DNA of 64,000 bases from Skeletonema tropicum (Eukaryota; Bacillariophyta; Thalassiosirophyceae; Thalassiosirales; Thalassiosiraceae): NCBI GenBank assembly GCA_037178625.1, contig JAWZXG010000032.1, forward strand, positions 62,001-126,000, read 5' to 3'. Below, one piece after another: positions 11,804 through 24,414 of the stretch (within the stretch, counting starts at the first letter, position 1; every line of letters begins with the position of its first letter). The notes beneath the pieces were generated by a model that saw only the letters and a list, made by a program, of their open reading frames with translations, had not been told where the DNA came from and ran no database searches. The translations under genes were made by a program, and so were the position numbers.

Positions 11804-12050
11804 ACGCACGTACCTTCTGGATGGATGAGGCTGATCGTCATGAGTGTCTTCAGCGCAGCGTTTAGAGCCCACCCCGTGCCAACTATCATAGATGTTAGCC
11901 CGCCGCATTGCATTAAGGTGGTCGCTTTTTGGGATCAGATCGAGCTGTGATTATTATTATTAGTAGATCTTCGCAAGCGTCAACGGCGAGGGCCTCTTGG
12001 CCGAGCAGTGATTATTGATATCGCTGCACTCTACACACGTAACAATTGTC

Positions 12051-12471
12051 ATGGACGGTGCTGCTGATCGTCTAGGAGTGTGTTTTGTGAGGGCGACCGC
12101 AGGGACGCCGAACTACTGTGATCAATTATTGTATTAATTGATAGCATTTCAAACGAGGATTCGAAGGGTTGTCTCATTGTCATTGCTATCTATCTACGGA
12201 GGCCGAGCTGTGTTTATATTGGATGGATTTGGATTGTCGATCTGGGGCCCAGTATTCAGTATTCAGATTGTAGACCCCTCTCGAGTTGAGTCGATTGACA
12301 AAAGATCAATATTTGGCCTTGCAACTGCAACTAATCGATAGAGCGCAACGAGAGCTTGCGAATACTGGTCGAATCGTATCAATCCGATGGAATAGAGAGG
12401 ACAAGAGTTATGGATGGATTACTGTTACTATTACTGATACTGAATGGTCGGTGAGCAAAGAGGGGGGATAG
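12051..12471 (+). CDS. candidate two-exon 77-aa ORF inside each array unit (shown for unit 2)
   Basis: An ATG at 12051 opens MDGAADRLGVCF. It is followed at once by a GTGAGG donor-like site (12087), and a pyrimidine/AG acceptor-like site ends at 12273 (ATTGTAG). Joining the exons in phase 0 leads to TPLELSRLTKDQYL...DKSYGWITVTITDT...SKEGG and a stop at 12471. Exon 2 alone has 65 residues and a protein-like composition; in-frame stops in the intron mean it is open only if spliced. No family is recognised. The acceptor AG survives the 1-bp deletion at the equivalent site of unit 10. Whether it is expressed cannot be judged, and chance remains a real possibility. Confidence 0.25.
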
Positions 12472-12544
12472 TGTTTACGTTTACTTTGGTTACTTAGTTA
12501 TATTCATATTACATTATTACTTGAATGTCCATGTCCATCTACCA

Positions 12545-12919
12545 TCATCTATCTTCTCTCCTACCATACCTCTCAATCTCAATATAATCCACCCACGTGT
12601 TGAGCATAGCATCCGACAAACAGCCCACCAAATGATGATCGGAATCCATCATGGAGGATTCACCTTCGAAAGCCGTCATTAAGCTTAGCTTTCCTCCTCC
12701 TCCGTTGCTGTTGCCGCCACTACTTCCTCTTCCTCCAATCCCCCGTCTCATTGTTGATGAATGCCTCTTGCGTTGATTCCGAAGTACAGATGCAGCATGA
12801 CGAGCTGACATCCTCCGACTGCCGGATTGAGTTCGAGGTGGGTGCGTCTCCTCTCCGCTGACGGATTGTTTGTGGAGGGCGTAGAGTATAGTTCGAGACG
12901 GTCGCGGTTGGGTCATCAT
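12545..12919 (-). CDS. candidate 124-aa ORF inside each array unit (shown for unit 2), unknown function
   Basis: A minus-strand ORF opens with a Met-Met pair and is present unchanged in all 13 full units. The product is polar, with an Arg/Ser-rich N-terminal half, a Gly/Ser/Asn low-complexity linker (GGRGSSGGNSNGGGG, about residues 64-78) and a C-terminal stretch ESSMMDSDHHLVG...VDYIEIERY that looks helix-forming. No domain is recognised. It overlaps other open frames on both strands. Identity between units comes from array homogenisation, so conservation is not evidence of selection here. Confidence 0.25.
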   Translation of the reverse strand: MMTQPRPSRTILYALHKQSVSGEETHPPRTQSGSRRMSARHAASVLRNQRKRHSSTMRRGIGGRGSSGGNSNGGGGKLSLMTAFEGESSMMDSDHHLVGCLSDAMLNTWVDYIEIERYGRREDR

Positions 12920-13537
12920 AATTCAGTTCTTCGTCAATATCTTGGCTTCTCCCCATCCAATGAAGACGATGAGTGTCGTTTTGGAAAGCTCTTATCAAGC
13001 TCTATCGATCGTTGGTATCAACATGGCCAAATATCGATCTGTTGCCAATCGATCCGGTTAAAAACGGGGTTACAGTTAGAGCTCGGCCAGATCCGGCTTG
13101 ACATTGAGAATTCCACCAATAGAGTCCAAATTCAAATAATAATCCAATTTGACAAATTGACCACCGCTGGAATCGTCTCCTCAAGCTGCTTCGATTCGTA
13201 CGGTGCAACATCAGTAATATAAACGGTGCTCGGGCAGGGGCCCTCGCCCGATGCAGTTTCAGTTTCAGTTGTAGAGATCAGCCTCAGACAGAAGCATCGA
13301 TCAGGTAAGATCCATGAACTTCAGATCTTCCCCGACCAGAACGCAAGCATCGATCAAATAAGATCAATGAAGATCTCTGTAATCACTGGGGACGGCGCAA
13401 CAGCAACATCTGTGGGTAAAGTTGGATTCGACACTCGACACTGCTGTGGGAGGTGCACCGTCCAGCGGCCAGCAGGAGAGGCGTCATCGGCTACGCTCGG
13501 CAATAATAATATCCACCTCCCATCAGCAACAGTGTGA
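12809..13537 (+). pseudogene. long plus-strand frame in each unit with one in-frame TAA (shown for unit 2)
   Basis: A single frame runs from 12809 to a stop at 13537, interrupted only by TAA at 13220-13222. The upstream part (about 137 codons) has no ATG start; the downstream part (about 104 codons) includes EISLRQKHRSGKIHELQIF and KISVITGDGATATSVGKVG. Indels in units 9 and 11 are multiples of three, which keeps the frame, but unit 6 has a 1-bp loss and units 6, 7 and 10 carry CC-to-AA, which makes a stop. This suggests a decayed gene, or coincidence, rather than a working one. Confidence 0.2.
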
Positions 13538-13613
13538 TGATCGTTGTTGTTCTACTGGCTCCCCTCCCTCCGGTCTGAAGTAGTATCATCATCTGTACAA
13601 CTACAACTTAGTA

Positions 13614-13848
13614 ATGGCAGCGCAGCATCAGAATTTGAAGTGGTAAGTTGTGTCTGCTTTGGATCTTTGGATTTGATTGAGTTGTGAGTTGTGACACTGA
13701 CAGCTTCTCACTTTTTGACCCACACCGAGCGAACGGAACCTCAACGAAGCACGAAGCGAAGCACGATGGCAATAAGATAGAAGTAGTAGCACCTACTGCT
13801 CCTAACAATCATTACTATACACCGTGCCAATACGGTGCTGATCGTTGA
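13614..13848 (+). CDS. candidate two-exon 57-aa ORF inside each array unit (shown for unit 2)
   Basis: An ATG at 13614 opens MAAQHQNLK. After 29 nt there is a strong GTAAGT donor (13643), and a 61-nt candidate intron ends in ACTGACAG at 13703. Exon 2 continues in phase with CFSLFDPHRANGTSTKHEAK, KIEVVAPTAPNNHYY and TPCQYGADR to a TGA at 13846-13848. Without splicing the frame stops immediately after LKW. The intron size and both splice sites fit typical short diatom introns, making this the best gene candidate in the unit. No family is recognised. Confidence 0.33.
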
Positions 13849-13905
13849 CGATGAATGAAAAGAGATGTACTGCTCAGCGTTCTTAGGCGAGCTGCGTCTA
13901 TTAAC

Positions 13906-16007
13906 ACGCACGTACCTTCTGGATGGATGAGGCTGATCGTCATGAGTGTCTTCAGCGCAGCGTTTAGAGCCCACCCCGTGCCAACTATCATAGATGTTAG
14001 CCCGCCGCATTGCATTAAGGTGGTCGCTTTTTGGGATCAGATCGAGCTGTGATTATTATTATTAGTAGATCTTCGCAAGCGTCAACGGCGAGGGCCTCTT
14101 GGCCGAGCAGTGATTATTGATATCGCTGCACTCTACACACGTAACAATTGTCATGGACGGTGCTGCTGATCGTCTAGGAGTGTGTTTTGTGAGGGCGACC
14201 GCAGGGACGCCGAACTACTGTGATCAATTATTGTATTAATTGATAGCATTTCAAACGAGGATTCGAAGGGTTGTCTCATTGTCATTGCTATCTATCTACG
14301 GAGGCCGAGCTGTGTTTATATTGGATGGATTTGGATTGTCGATCTGGGGCCCAGTATTCAGTATTCAGATTGTAGACCCCTCTCGAGTTGAGTCGATTGA
14401 CAAAAGATCAATATTTGGCCTTGCAACTGCAACTAATCGATAGAGCGCAACGAGAGCTTGCGAATACTGGTCGAATCGTATCAATCCGATGGAATAGAGA
14501 GGACAAGAGTTATGGATGGATTACTGTTACTATTACTGATACTGAATGGTCGGTGAGCAAAGAGGGGGGATAGTGTTTACGTTTACTTTGGTTACTTAGT
14601 TATATTCATATTACATTATTACTTGAATGTCCATGTCCATCTACCATCATCTATCTTCTCTCCTACCATACCTCTCAATCTCAATATAATCCACCCACGT
14701 GTTGAGCATAGCATCCGACAAACAGCCCACCAAATGATGATCGGAATCCATCATGGAGGATTCACCTTCGAAAGCCGTCATTAAGCTTAGCTTTCCTCCT
14801 CCTCCGTTGCTGTTGCCGCCACTACTTCCTCTTCCTCCAATCCCCCGTCTCATTGTTGATGAATGCCTCTTGCGTTGATTCCGAAGTACAGATGCAGCAT
14901 GACGAGCTGACATCCTCCGACTGCCGGATTGAGTTCGAGGTGGGTGCGTCTCCTCTCCGCTGACGGATTGTTTGTGGAGGGCGTAGAGTATAGTTCGAGA
15001 CGGTCGCGGTTGGGTCATCATAATTCAGTTCTTCGTCAATATCTTGGCTTCTCCCCATCCAATGAAGACGATGAGTGTCGTTTTGGAAAGCTCTTATCAA
15101 GCTCTATCGATCGTTGGTATCAACATGGCCAAATATCGATCTGTTGCCAATCGATCCGGTTAAAAACGGGGTTACAGTTAGAGCTCGGCCAGATCCGGCT
15201 TGACATTGAGAATTCCACCAATAGAGTCCAAATTCAAATAATAATCCAATTTGACAAATTGACCACCGCTGGAATCGTCTCCTCAAGCTGCTTCGATTCG
15301 TACGGTGCAACATCAGTAATATAAACGGTGCTCGGGCAGGGGCCCTCGCCCGATGCAGTTTCAGTTTCAGTTGTAGAGATCAGCCTCAGACAGAAGCATC
15401 GATCAGGTAAGATCCATGAACTTCAGATCTTCCCCGACCAGAACGCAAGCATCGATCAAATAAGATCAATGAAGATCTCTGTAATCACTGGGGACGGCGC
15501 AACAGCAACATCTGTGGGTAAAGTTGGATTCGACACTCGACACTGCTGTGGGAGGTGCACCGTCCAGCGGCCAGCAGGAGAGGCGTCATCGGCTACGCTC
15601 GGCAATAATAATATCCACCTCCCATCAGCAACAGTGTGATGATCGTTGTTGTTCTACTGGCTCCCCTCCCTCCGGTCTGAAGTAGTATCATCATCTGTAC
15701 AACTACAACTTAGTAATGGCAGCGCAGCATCAGAATTTGAAGTGGTAAGTTGTGTCTGCTTTGGATCTTTGGATTTGATTGAGTTGTGAGTTGTGACACT
15801 GACAGCTTCTCACTTTTTGACCCACACCGAGCGAACGGAACCTCAACGAAGCACGAAGCGAAGCACGATGGCAATAAGATAGAAGTAGTAGCACCTACTG
15901 CTCCTAACAATCATTACTATACACCGTGCCAATACGGTGCTGATCGTTGACGATGAATGAAAAGAGATGTACTGCTCAGCGTTCTTAGGCGAGCTGCGTC
16001 TATTAAC
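13906..16007. repeat. array unit 3 (2,102 bp)
   Basis: Consensus unit; no variant noticed. Confidence 0.95.
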
Positions 16008-18109
16008 ACGCACGTACCTTCTGGATGGATGAGGCTGATCGTCATGAGTGTCTTCAGCGCAGCGTTTAGAGCCCACCCCGTGCCAACTATCATAGATGTT
16101 AGCCCGCCGCATTGCATTAAGGTGGTCGCTTTTTGGGATCAGATCGAGCTGTGATTATTATTATTAGTAGATCTTCGCAAGCGTCAACGGCGAGGGCCTC
16201 TTGGCCGAGCAGTGATTATTGATATCGCTGCACTCTACACACGTAACAATTGTCATGGACGGTGCTGCTGATCGTCTAGGAGTGTGTTTTGTGAGGGCGA
16301 CCGCAGGGACGCCGAACTACTGTGATCAATTATTGTATTAATTGATAGCATTTCAAACGAGGATTCGAAGGGTTGTCTCATTGTCATTGCTATCTATCTA
16401 CGGAGGCCGAGCTGTGTTTATATTGGATGGATTTGGATTGTCGATCTGGGGCCCAGTATTCAGTATTCAGATTGTAGACCCCTCTCGAGTTGAGTCGATT
16501 GACAAAAGATCAATATTTGGCCTTGCAACTGCAACTAATCGATAGAGCGCAACGAGAGCTTGCGAATACTGGTCGAATCGTATCAATCCGATGGAATAGA
16601 GAGGACAAGAGTTATGGATGGATTACTGTTACTATTACTGATACTGAATGGTCGGTGAGCAAAGAGGGGGGATAGTGTTTACGTTTACTTTGGTTACTTA
16701 GTTATATTCATATTACATTATTACTTGAATGTCCATGTCCATCTACCATCATCTATCTTCTCTCCTACCATACCTCTCAATCTCAATATAATCCACCCAC
16801 GTGTTGAGCATAGCATCCGACAAACAGCCCACCAAATGATGATCGGAATCCATCATGGAGGATTCACCTTCGAAAGCCGTCATTAAGCTTAGCTTTCCTC
16901 CTCCTCCGTTGCTGTTGCCGCCACTACTTCCTCTTCCTCCAATCCCCCGTCTCATTGTTGATGAATGCCTCTTGCGTTGATTCCGAAGTACAGATGCAGC
17001 ATGACGAGCTGACATCCTCCGACTGCCGGATTGAGTTCGAGGTGGGTGCGTCTCCTCTCCGCTGACGGATTGTTTGTGGAGGGCGTAGAGTATAGTTCGA
17101 GACGGTCGCGGTTGGGTCATCATAATTCAGTTCTTCGTCAATATCTTGGCTTCTCCCCATCCAATGAAGACGATGAGTGTCGTTTTGGAAAGCTCTTATC
17201 AAGCTCTATCGATCGTTGGTATCAACATGGCCAAATATCGATCTGTTGCCAATCGATCCGGTTAAAAACGGGGTTACAGTTAGAGCTCGGCCAGATCCGG
17301 CTTGACATTGAGAATTCCACCAATAGAGTCCAAATTCAAATAATAATCCAATTTGACAAATTGACCACCGCTGGAATCGTCTCCTCAAGCTGCTTCGATT
17401 CGTACGGTGCAACATCAGTAATATAAACGGTGCTCGGGCAGGGGCCCTCGCCCGATGCAGTTTCAGTTTCAGTTGTAGAGATCAGCCTCAGACAGAAGCA
17501 TCGATCAGGTAAGATCCATGAACTTCAGATCTTCCCCGACCAGAACGCAAGCATCGATCAAATAAGATCAATGAAGATCTCTGTAATCACTGGGGACGGC
17601 GCAACAGCAACATCTGTGGGTAAAGTTGGATTCGACACTCGACACTGCTGTGGGAGGTGCACCGTCCAGCGGCCAGCAGGAGAGGCGTCATCGGCTACGC
17701 TCGGCAATAATAATATCCACCTCCCATCAGCAACAGTGTGATGATCGTTGTTGTTCTACTGGCTCCCCTCCCTCCGGTCTGAAGTAGTATCATCATCTGT
17801 ACAACTACAACTTAGTAATGGCAGCGCAGCATCAGAATTTGAAGTGGTAAGTTGTGTCTGCTTTGGATCTTTGGATTTGATTGAGTTGTGAGTTGTGACA
17901 CTGACAGCTTCTCACTTTTTGACCCACACCGAGCGAACGGAACCTCAACGAAGCACGAAGCGAAGCACGATGGCAATAAGATAGAAGTAGTAGCACCTAC
18001 TGCTCCTAACAATCATTACTATACACCGTGCCAATACGGTGCTGATCGTTGACGATGAATGAAAAGAGATGTACTGCTCAGCGTTCTTAGGCGAGCTGCG
18101 TCTATTAAC
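16008..18109. repeat. array unit 4 (2,102 bp)
   Basis: Consensus unit; no variant noticed. Confidence 0.95.
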
Positions 18110-20211
18110 ACGCACGTACCTTCTGGATGGATGAGGCTGATCGTCATGAGTGTCTTCAGCGCAGCGTTTAGAGCCCACCCCGTGCCAACTATCATAGATG
18201 TTAGCCCGCCGCATTGCATTAAGGTGGTCGCTTTTTGGGATCAGATCGAGCTGTGATTATTATTATTAGTAGATCTTCGCAAGCGTCAACGGCGAGGGCC
18301 TCTTGGCCGAGCAGTGATTATTGATATCGCTGCACTCTACACACGTAACAATTGTCATGGACGGTGCTGCTGATCGTCTAGGAGTGTGTTTTGTGAGGGC
18401 GACCGCAGGGACGCCGAACTACTGTGATCAATTATTGTATTAATTGATAGCATTTCAAACGAGGATTCGAAGGGTTGTCTCATTGTCATTGCTATCTATC
18501 TACGGAGGCCGAGCTGTGTTTATATTGGATGGATTTGGATTGTCGATCTGGGGCCCAGTATTCAGTATTCAGATTGTAGACCCCTCTCGAGTTGAGTCGA
18601 TTGACAAAAGATCAATATTTGGCCTTGCAACTGCAACTAATCGATAGAGCGCAACGAGAGCTTGCGAATACTGGTCGAATCGTATCAATCCGATGGAATA
18701 GAGAGGACAAGAGTTATGGATGGATTACTGTTACTATTACTGATACTGAATGGTCGGTGAGCAAAGAGGGGGGATAGTGTTTACGTTTACTTTGGTTACT
18801 TAGTTATATTCATATTACATTATTACTTGAATGTCCATGTCCATCTACCATCATCTATCTTCTCTCCTACCATACCTCTCAATCTCAATATAATCCACCC
18901 ACGTGTTGAGCATAGCATCCGACAAACAGCCCACCAAATGATGATCGGAATCCATCATGGAGGATTCACCTTCGAAAGCCGTCATTAAGCTTAGCTTTCC
19001 TCCTCCTCCGTTGCTGTTGCCGCCACTACTTCCTCTTCCTCCAATCCCCCTTCTCATTGTTGATGAATGCCTCTTGCGTTGATTCCGAAGTACAGATGCA
19101 GCATGACGAGCTGACATCCTCCGACTGCCGGATTGAGTTCGAGGTGGGTGCGTCTCCTCTCCGCTGACGGATTGTTTGTGGAGGGCGTAGAGTATAGTTC
19201 GAGACGGTCGCGGTTGGGTCATCATAATTCAGTTCTTCGTCAATATCTTGGCTTCTCCCCATCCAATGAAGACGATGAGTGTCGTTTTGGAAAGCTCTTA
19301 TCAAGCTCTATCGATCGTTGGTATCAACATGGCCAAATATCGATCTGTTGCCAATCGATCCGGTTAAAAACGGGGTTACAGTTAGAGCTCGGCCAGATCC
19401 GGCTTGACATTGAGAATTCCACCAATAGAGTCCAAATTCAAATAATAATCCAATTTGACAAATTGACCACCGCTGGAATCGTCTCCTCAAGCTGCTTCGA
19501 TTCGTACGGTGCAACATCAGTAATATAAACGGTGCTCGGGCAGGGGCCCTCGCCCGATGCAGTTTCAGTTTCAGTTGTAGAGATCAGCCTCAGACAGAAG
19601 CATCGATCAGGTAAGATCCATGAACTTCAGATCTTCCCCGACCAGAACGCAAGCATCGATCAAATAAGATCAATGAAGATCTCTGTAATCACTGGGGACG
19701 GCGCAACAGCAACATCTGTGGGTAAAGTTGGATTCGACACTCGACACTGCTGTGGGAGGTGCACCGTCCAGCGGCCAGCAGGAGAGGCGTCATCGGCTAC
19801 GCTCGGCAATAATAATATCCACCTCCCATCAGCAACAGTGTGATGATCGTTGTTGTTCTACTGGCTCCCCTCCCTCCGGTCTGAAGTAGTATCATCATCT
19901 GTACAACTACAACTTAGTAATGGCAGCGCAGCATCAGAATTTGAAGTGGTAAGTTGTGTCTGCTTTGGATCTTTGGATTTGATTGAGTTGTGAGTTGTGA
20001 CACTGACAGCTTCTCACTTTTTGACCCACACCGAGCGAACGGAACCTCAACGAAGCACGAAGCGAAGCACGATGGCAATAAGATAGAAGTAGTAGCACCT
20101 ACTGCTCCTAACAATCATTACTATACACCGTGCCAATACGGTGCTGATCGTTGACGATGAATGAAAAGAGATGTACTGCTCAGCGTTCTTAGGCGAGCTG
20201 CGTCTATTAAC
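18110..20211. repeat. array unit 5 (2,102 bp)
   Basis: It carries G-to-T at 19051 (CCCCCTTCTC instead of CCCCCGTCTC), a variant shared only with unit 12. Confidence 0.95.
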
Positions 20212-22312
20212 ACGCACGTACCTTCTGGATGGATGAGGCTGATCGTCATGAGTGTCTTCAGCGCAGCGTTTAGAGCCCACCCCGTGCCAACTATCATAGA
20301 TGTTAGCCCGCCGCATTGCATTAAGGTGGTCGCTTTTTGGGATCAGATCGAGCTGTGATTATTATTATTAGTAGATCTTCGCAAGCGTCAACGGCGAGGG
20401 CCTCTTGGCCGAGCAGTGATTATTGATATCGCTGCACTCTACACACGTAACAATTGTCATGGACGGTGCTGCTGATCGTCTAGGAGTGTGTTTTGTGAGG
20501 GCGACCGCAGGGACGCCGAACTACTGTGATCAATTATTGTATTAATTGATAGCATTTCAAACGAGGATTCGAAGGGTTGTCTCATTGTCATTGCTATCTA
20601 TCTACGGAGGCCGAGCTGTGTTTATATTGGATGGATTTGGATTGTCGATCTGGGGCCCAGTATTCAGTATTCAGATTGTAGACCCCTCTCGAGTTGAGTC
20701 GATTGACAAAAGATCAATATTTGGCCTTGCAACTGCAACTAATCGATAGAGCGCAACGAGAGCTTGCGAATACTGGTCGAATCGTATCAATCCGATGGAA
20801 TAGAGAGGACAAGAGTTATGGATGGATTACTGTTACTATTACTGATACTGAATGGTCGGTGAGCAAAGAGGGGGGATAGTGTTTACGTTTACTTTGGTTA
20901 CTTAGTTATATTCATATTACATTATTACTTGAATGTCCATGTCCATCTACCATCATCTATCTTCTCTCCTACCATACCTCTCAATCTCAATATAATCCAC
21001 CCACGTGTTGAGCATAGCATCCGACAAACAGCCCACCAAATGATGATCGGAATCCATCATGGAGGATTCACCTTCGAAAGCCGTCATTAAGCTTAGCTTT
21101 CCTCCTCCTCCGTTGCTGTTGCCGCCACTACTTCCTCTTCCTCCAATCCCCCGTCTCATTGTTGATGAATGCCTCTTGCGTTGATTCCGAAGTACAGATG
21201 CAGCATGACGAGCTGACATCCTCCGACTGCCGGATTGAGTTCGAGGTGGGTGCGTCTCCTCTCCGCTGACGGATTGTTTGTGGAGGGCGTAGAGTATAGT
21301 TCGAGACGGTCGCGGTTGGGTCATCATAATTCAGTTCTTCGTCAATATCTTGGCTTCTCCCCATCCAATGAAGACGATGAGTGTCGTTTTGGAAAGCTCT
21401 TATCAAGCTCTATCGATCGTTGGTATCAACATGGCCAAATATCGATCTGTTGAAAATCGATCCGGTTAAAACGGGGTTACAGTTAGAGCTCGGCCAGATC
21501 CGGCTTGACATTGAGAATTCCACCAATAGAGTCCAAATTCAAATAATAATCCAATTTGACAAATTGACCACCGCTGGAATCGTCTCCTCAAGCTGCTTCG
21601 ATTCGTACGGTGCAACATCAGTAATATAAACGGTGCTCGGGCAGGGGCCCTCGCCCGATGCAGTTTCAGTTTCAGTTGTAGAGATCAGCCTCAGACAGAA
21701 GCATCGATCAGGTAAGATCCATGAACTTCAGATCTTCCCCGACCAGAACGCAAGCATCGATCAAATAAGATCAATGAAGATCTCTGTAATCACTGGGGAC
21801 GGCGCAACAGCAACATCTGTGGGTAAAGTTGGATTCGACACTCGACACTGCTGTGGGAGGTGCACCGTCCAGCGGCCAGCAGGAGAGGCGTCATCGGCTA
21901 CGCTCGGCAATAATAATATCCACCTCCCATCAGCAACAGTGTGATGATCGTTGTTGTTCTACTGGCTCCCCTCCCTCCGGTCTGAAGTAGTATCATCATC
22001 TGTACAACTACAACTTAGTAATGGCAGCGCAGCATCAGAATTTGAAGTGGTAAGTTGTGTCTGCTTTGGATCTTTGGATTTGATTGAGTTGTGAGTTGTG
22101 ACACTGACAGCTTCTCACTTTTTGACCCACACCGAGCGAACGGAACCTCAACGAAGCACGAAGCGAAGCACGATGGCAATAAGATAGAAGTAGTAGCACC
22201 TACTGCTCCTAACAATCATTACTATACACCGTGCCAATACGGTGCTGATCGTTGACGATGAATGAAAAGAGATGTACTGCTCAGCGTTCTTAGGCGAGCT
22301 GCGTCTATTAAC
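20212..22312. repeat. array unit 6 (2,101 bp)
   Basis: It has CC-to-AA at 21453-21454 (TTGAAAATCG), shared with units 7 and 10, and a private loss of one A in the following A-run near 21468. That loss shifts the plus-strand frame there. Confidence 0.95.
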
Positions 22313-24414
22313 ACGCACGTACCTTCTGGATGGATGAGGCTGATCGTCATGAGTGTCTTCAGCGCAGCGTTTAGAGCCCACCCCGTGCCAACTATCATAG
22401 ATGTTAGCCCGCCGCATTGCATTAAGGTGGTCGCTTTTTGGGATCAGATCGAGCTGTGATTATTATTATTAGTAGATCTTCGCAAGCGTCAACGGCGAGG
22501 GCCTCTTGGCCGAGCAGTGATTATTGATATCGCTGCACTCTACACACGTAACAATTGTCATGGACGGTGCTGCTGATCGTCTAGGAGTGTGTTTTGTGAG
22601 GGCGACCGCAGGGACGCCGAACTACTGTGATCAATTATTGTATTAATTGATAGCATTTCAAACGAGGATTCGAAGGGTTGTCTCATTGTCATTGCTATCT
22701 ATCTACGGAGGCCGAGCTGTGTTTATATTGGATGGATTTGGATTGTCGATCTGGGGCCCAGTATTCAGTATTCAGATTGTAGACCCCTCTCGAGTTGAGT
22801 CGATTGACAAAAGATCAATATTTGGCCTTGCAACTGCAACTAATCGATAGAGCGCAACGAGAGCTTGCGAATACTGGTCGAATCGTATCAATCCGATGGA
22901 ATAGAGAGGACAAGAGTTATGGATGGATTACTGTTACTATTACTGATACTGAATGGTCGGTGAGCAAAGAGGGGGGATAGTGTTTACGTTTACTTTGGTT
23001 ACTTAGTTATATTCATATTACATTATTACTTGAATGTCCATGTCCATCTACCATCATCTATCTTCTCTCCTACCATACCTCTCAATCTCAATATAATCCA
23101 CCCACGTGTTGAGCATAGCATCCGACAAACAGCCCACCAAATGATGATCGGAATCCATCATGGAGGATTCACCTTCGAAAGCCGTCATTAAGCTTAGCTT
23201 TCCTCCTCCTCCGTTGCTGTTGCCGCCACTACTTCCTCTTCCTCCAATCCCCCGTCTCATTGTTGATGAATGCCTCTTGCGTTGATTCCGAAGTACAGAT
23301 GCAGCATGACGAGCTGACATCCTCCGACTGCCGGATTGAGTTCGAGGTGGGTGCGTCTCCTCTCCGCTGACGGATTGTTTGTGGAGGGCGTAGAGTATAG
23401 TTCGAGACGGTCGCGGTTGGGTCATCATAATTCAGTTCTTCGTCAATATCTTGGCTTCTCCCCATCCAATGAAGACGATGAGTGTCGTTTTGGAAAGCTC
23501 TTATCAAGCTCTATCGATCGTTGGTATCAACATGGCCAAATATCGATCTGTTGAAAATCGATCCGGTTAAAAACGGGGTTACAGTTAGAGCTCGGCCAGA
23601 TCCGGCTTGACATTGAGAATTCCACCAATAGAGTCCAAATTCAAATAATAATCCAATTTGACAAATTGACCACCGCTGGAATCGTCTCCTCAAGCTGCTT
23701 CGATTCGTACGGTGCAACATCAGTAATATAAACGGTGCTCGGGCAGGGGCCCTCGCCCGATGCAGTTTCAGTTTCAGTTGTAGAGATCAGCCTCAGACAG
23801 AAGCATCGATCAGGTAAGATCCATGAACTTCAGATCTTCCCCGACCAGAACGCAAGCATCGATCAAATAAGATCAATGAAGATCTCTGTAATCACTGGGG
23901 ACGGCGCAACAGCAACATCTGTGGGTAAAGTTGGATTCGACACTCGACACTGCTGTGGGAGGTGCACCGTCCAGCGGCCAGCAGGAGAGGCGTCATCGGC
24001 TACGCTCGGCAATAATAATATCCACCTCCCATCAGCAACAGTGTGATGATCGTTGTTGTTCTACTGGCTCCCCTCCCTCCGGTCTGAAGTAGTATCATCA
24101 TCTGTACAACTACAACTTAGTAATGGCAGCGCAGCATCAGAATTTGAAGTGGTAAGTTGTGTCTGCTTTGGATCTTTGGATTTGATTGAGTTGTGAGTTG
24201 TGACACTGACAGCTTCTCACTTTTTGACCCACACCGAGCGAACGGAACCTCAACGAAGCACGAAGCGAAGCACGATGGCAATAAGATAGAAGTAGTAGCA
24301 CCTACTGCTCCTAACAATCATTACTATACACCGTGCCAATACGGTGCTGATCGTTGACGATGAATGAAAAGAGATGTACTGCTCAGCGTTCTTAGGCGAG
24401 CTGCGTCTATTAAC
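22313..24414. repeat. array unit 7 (2,102 bp)
   Basis: It has the CC-to-AA variant at 23554-23555, as in units 6 and 10. The change creates a stop in the long plus-strand frame. Confidence 0.95.

Larger units (their letters stand above)
11804..13905. repeat. array unit 2 (2,102 bp, reference unit)
   Basis: This unit matches the consensus. The frames described for the array are given in its coordinates; add 2,102 per unit, with small corrections after unit 6, to place them in other units. Confidence 0.95.

Noticed and set aside
11706..12341. Other open frames in the unit (for example minus 11713-11913, plus 11753-11950, plus 12138-12341)
   Set aside because: They overlap each other in several frames, and identity between units is due to homogenisation, so none has independent support.
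12720..12998. Minus-strand 92-codon frame in each unit
   Set aside because: It opens with TTG rather than ATG and overlaps the better-supported frame at 12545-12919.
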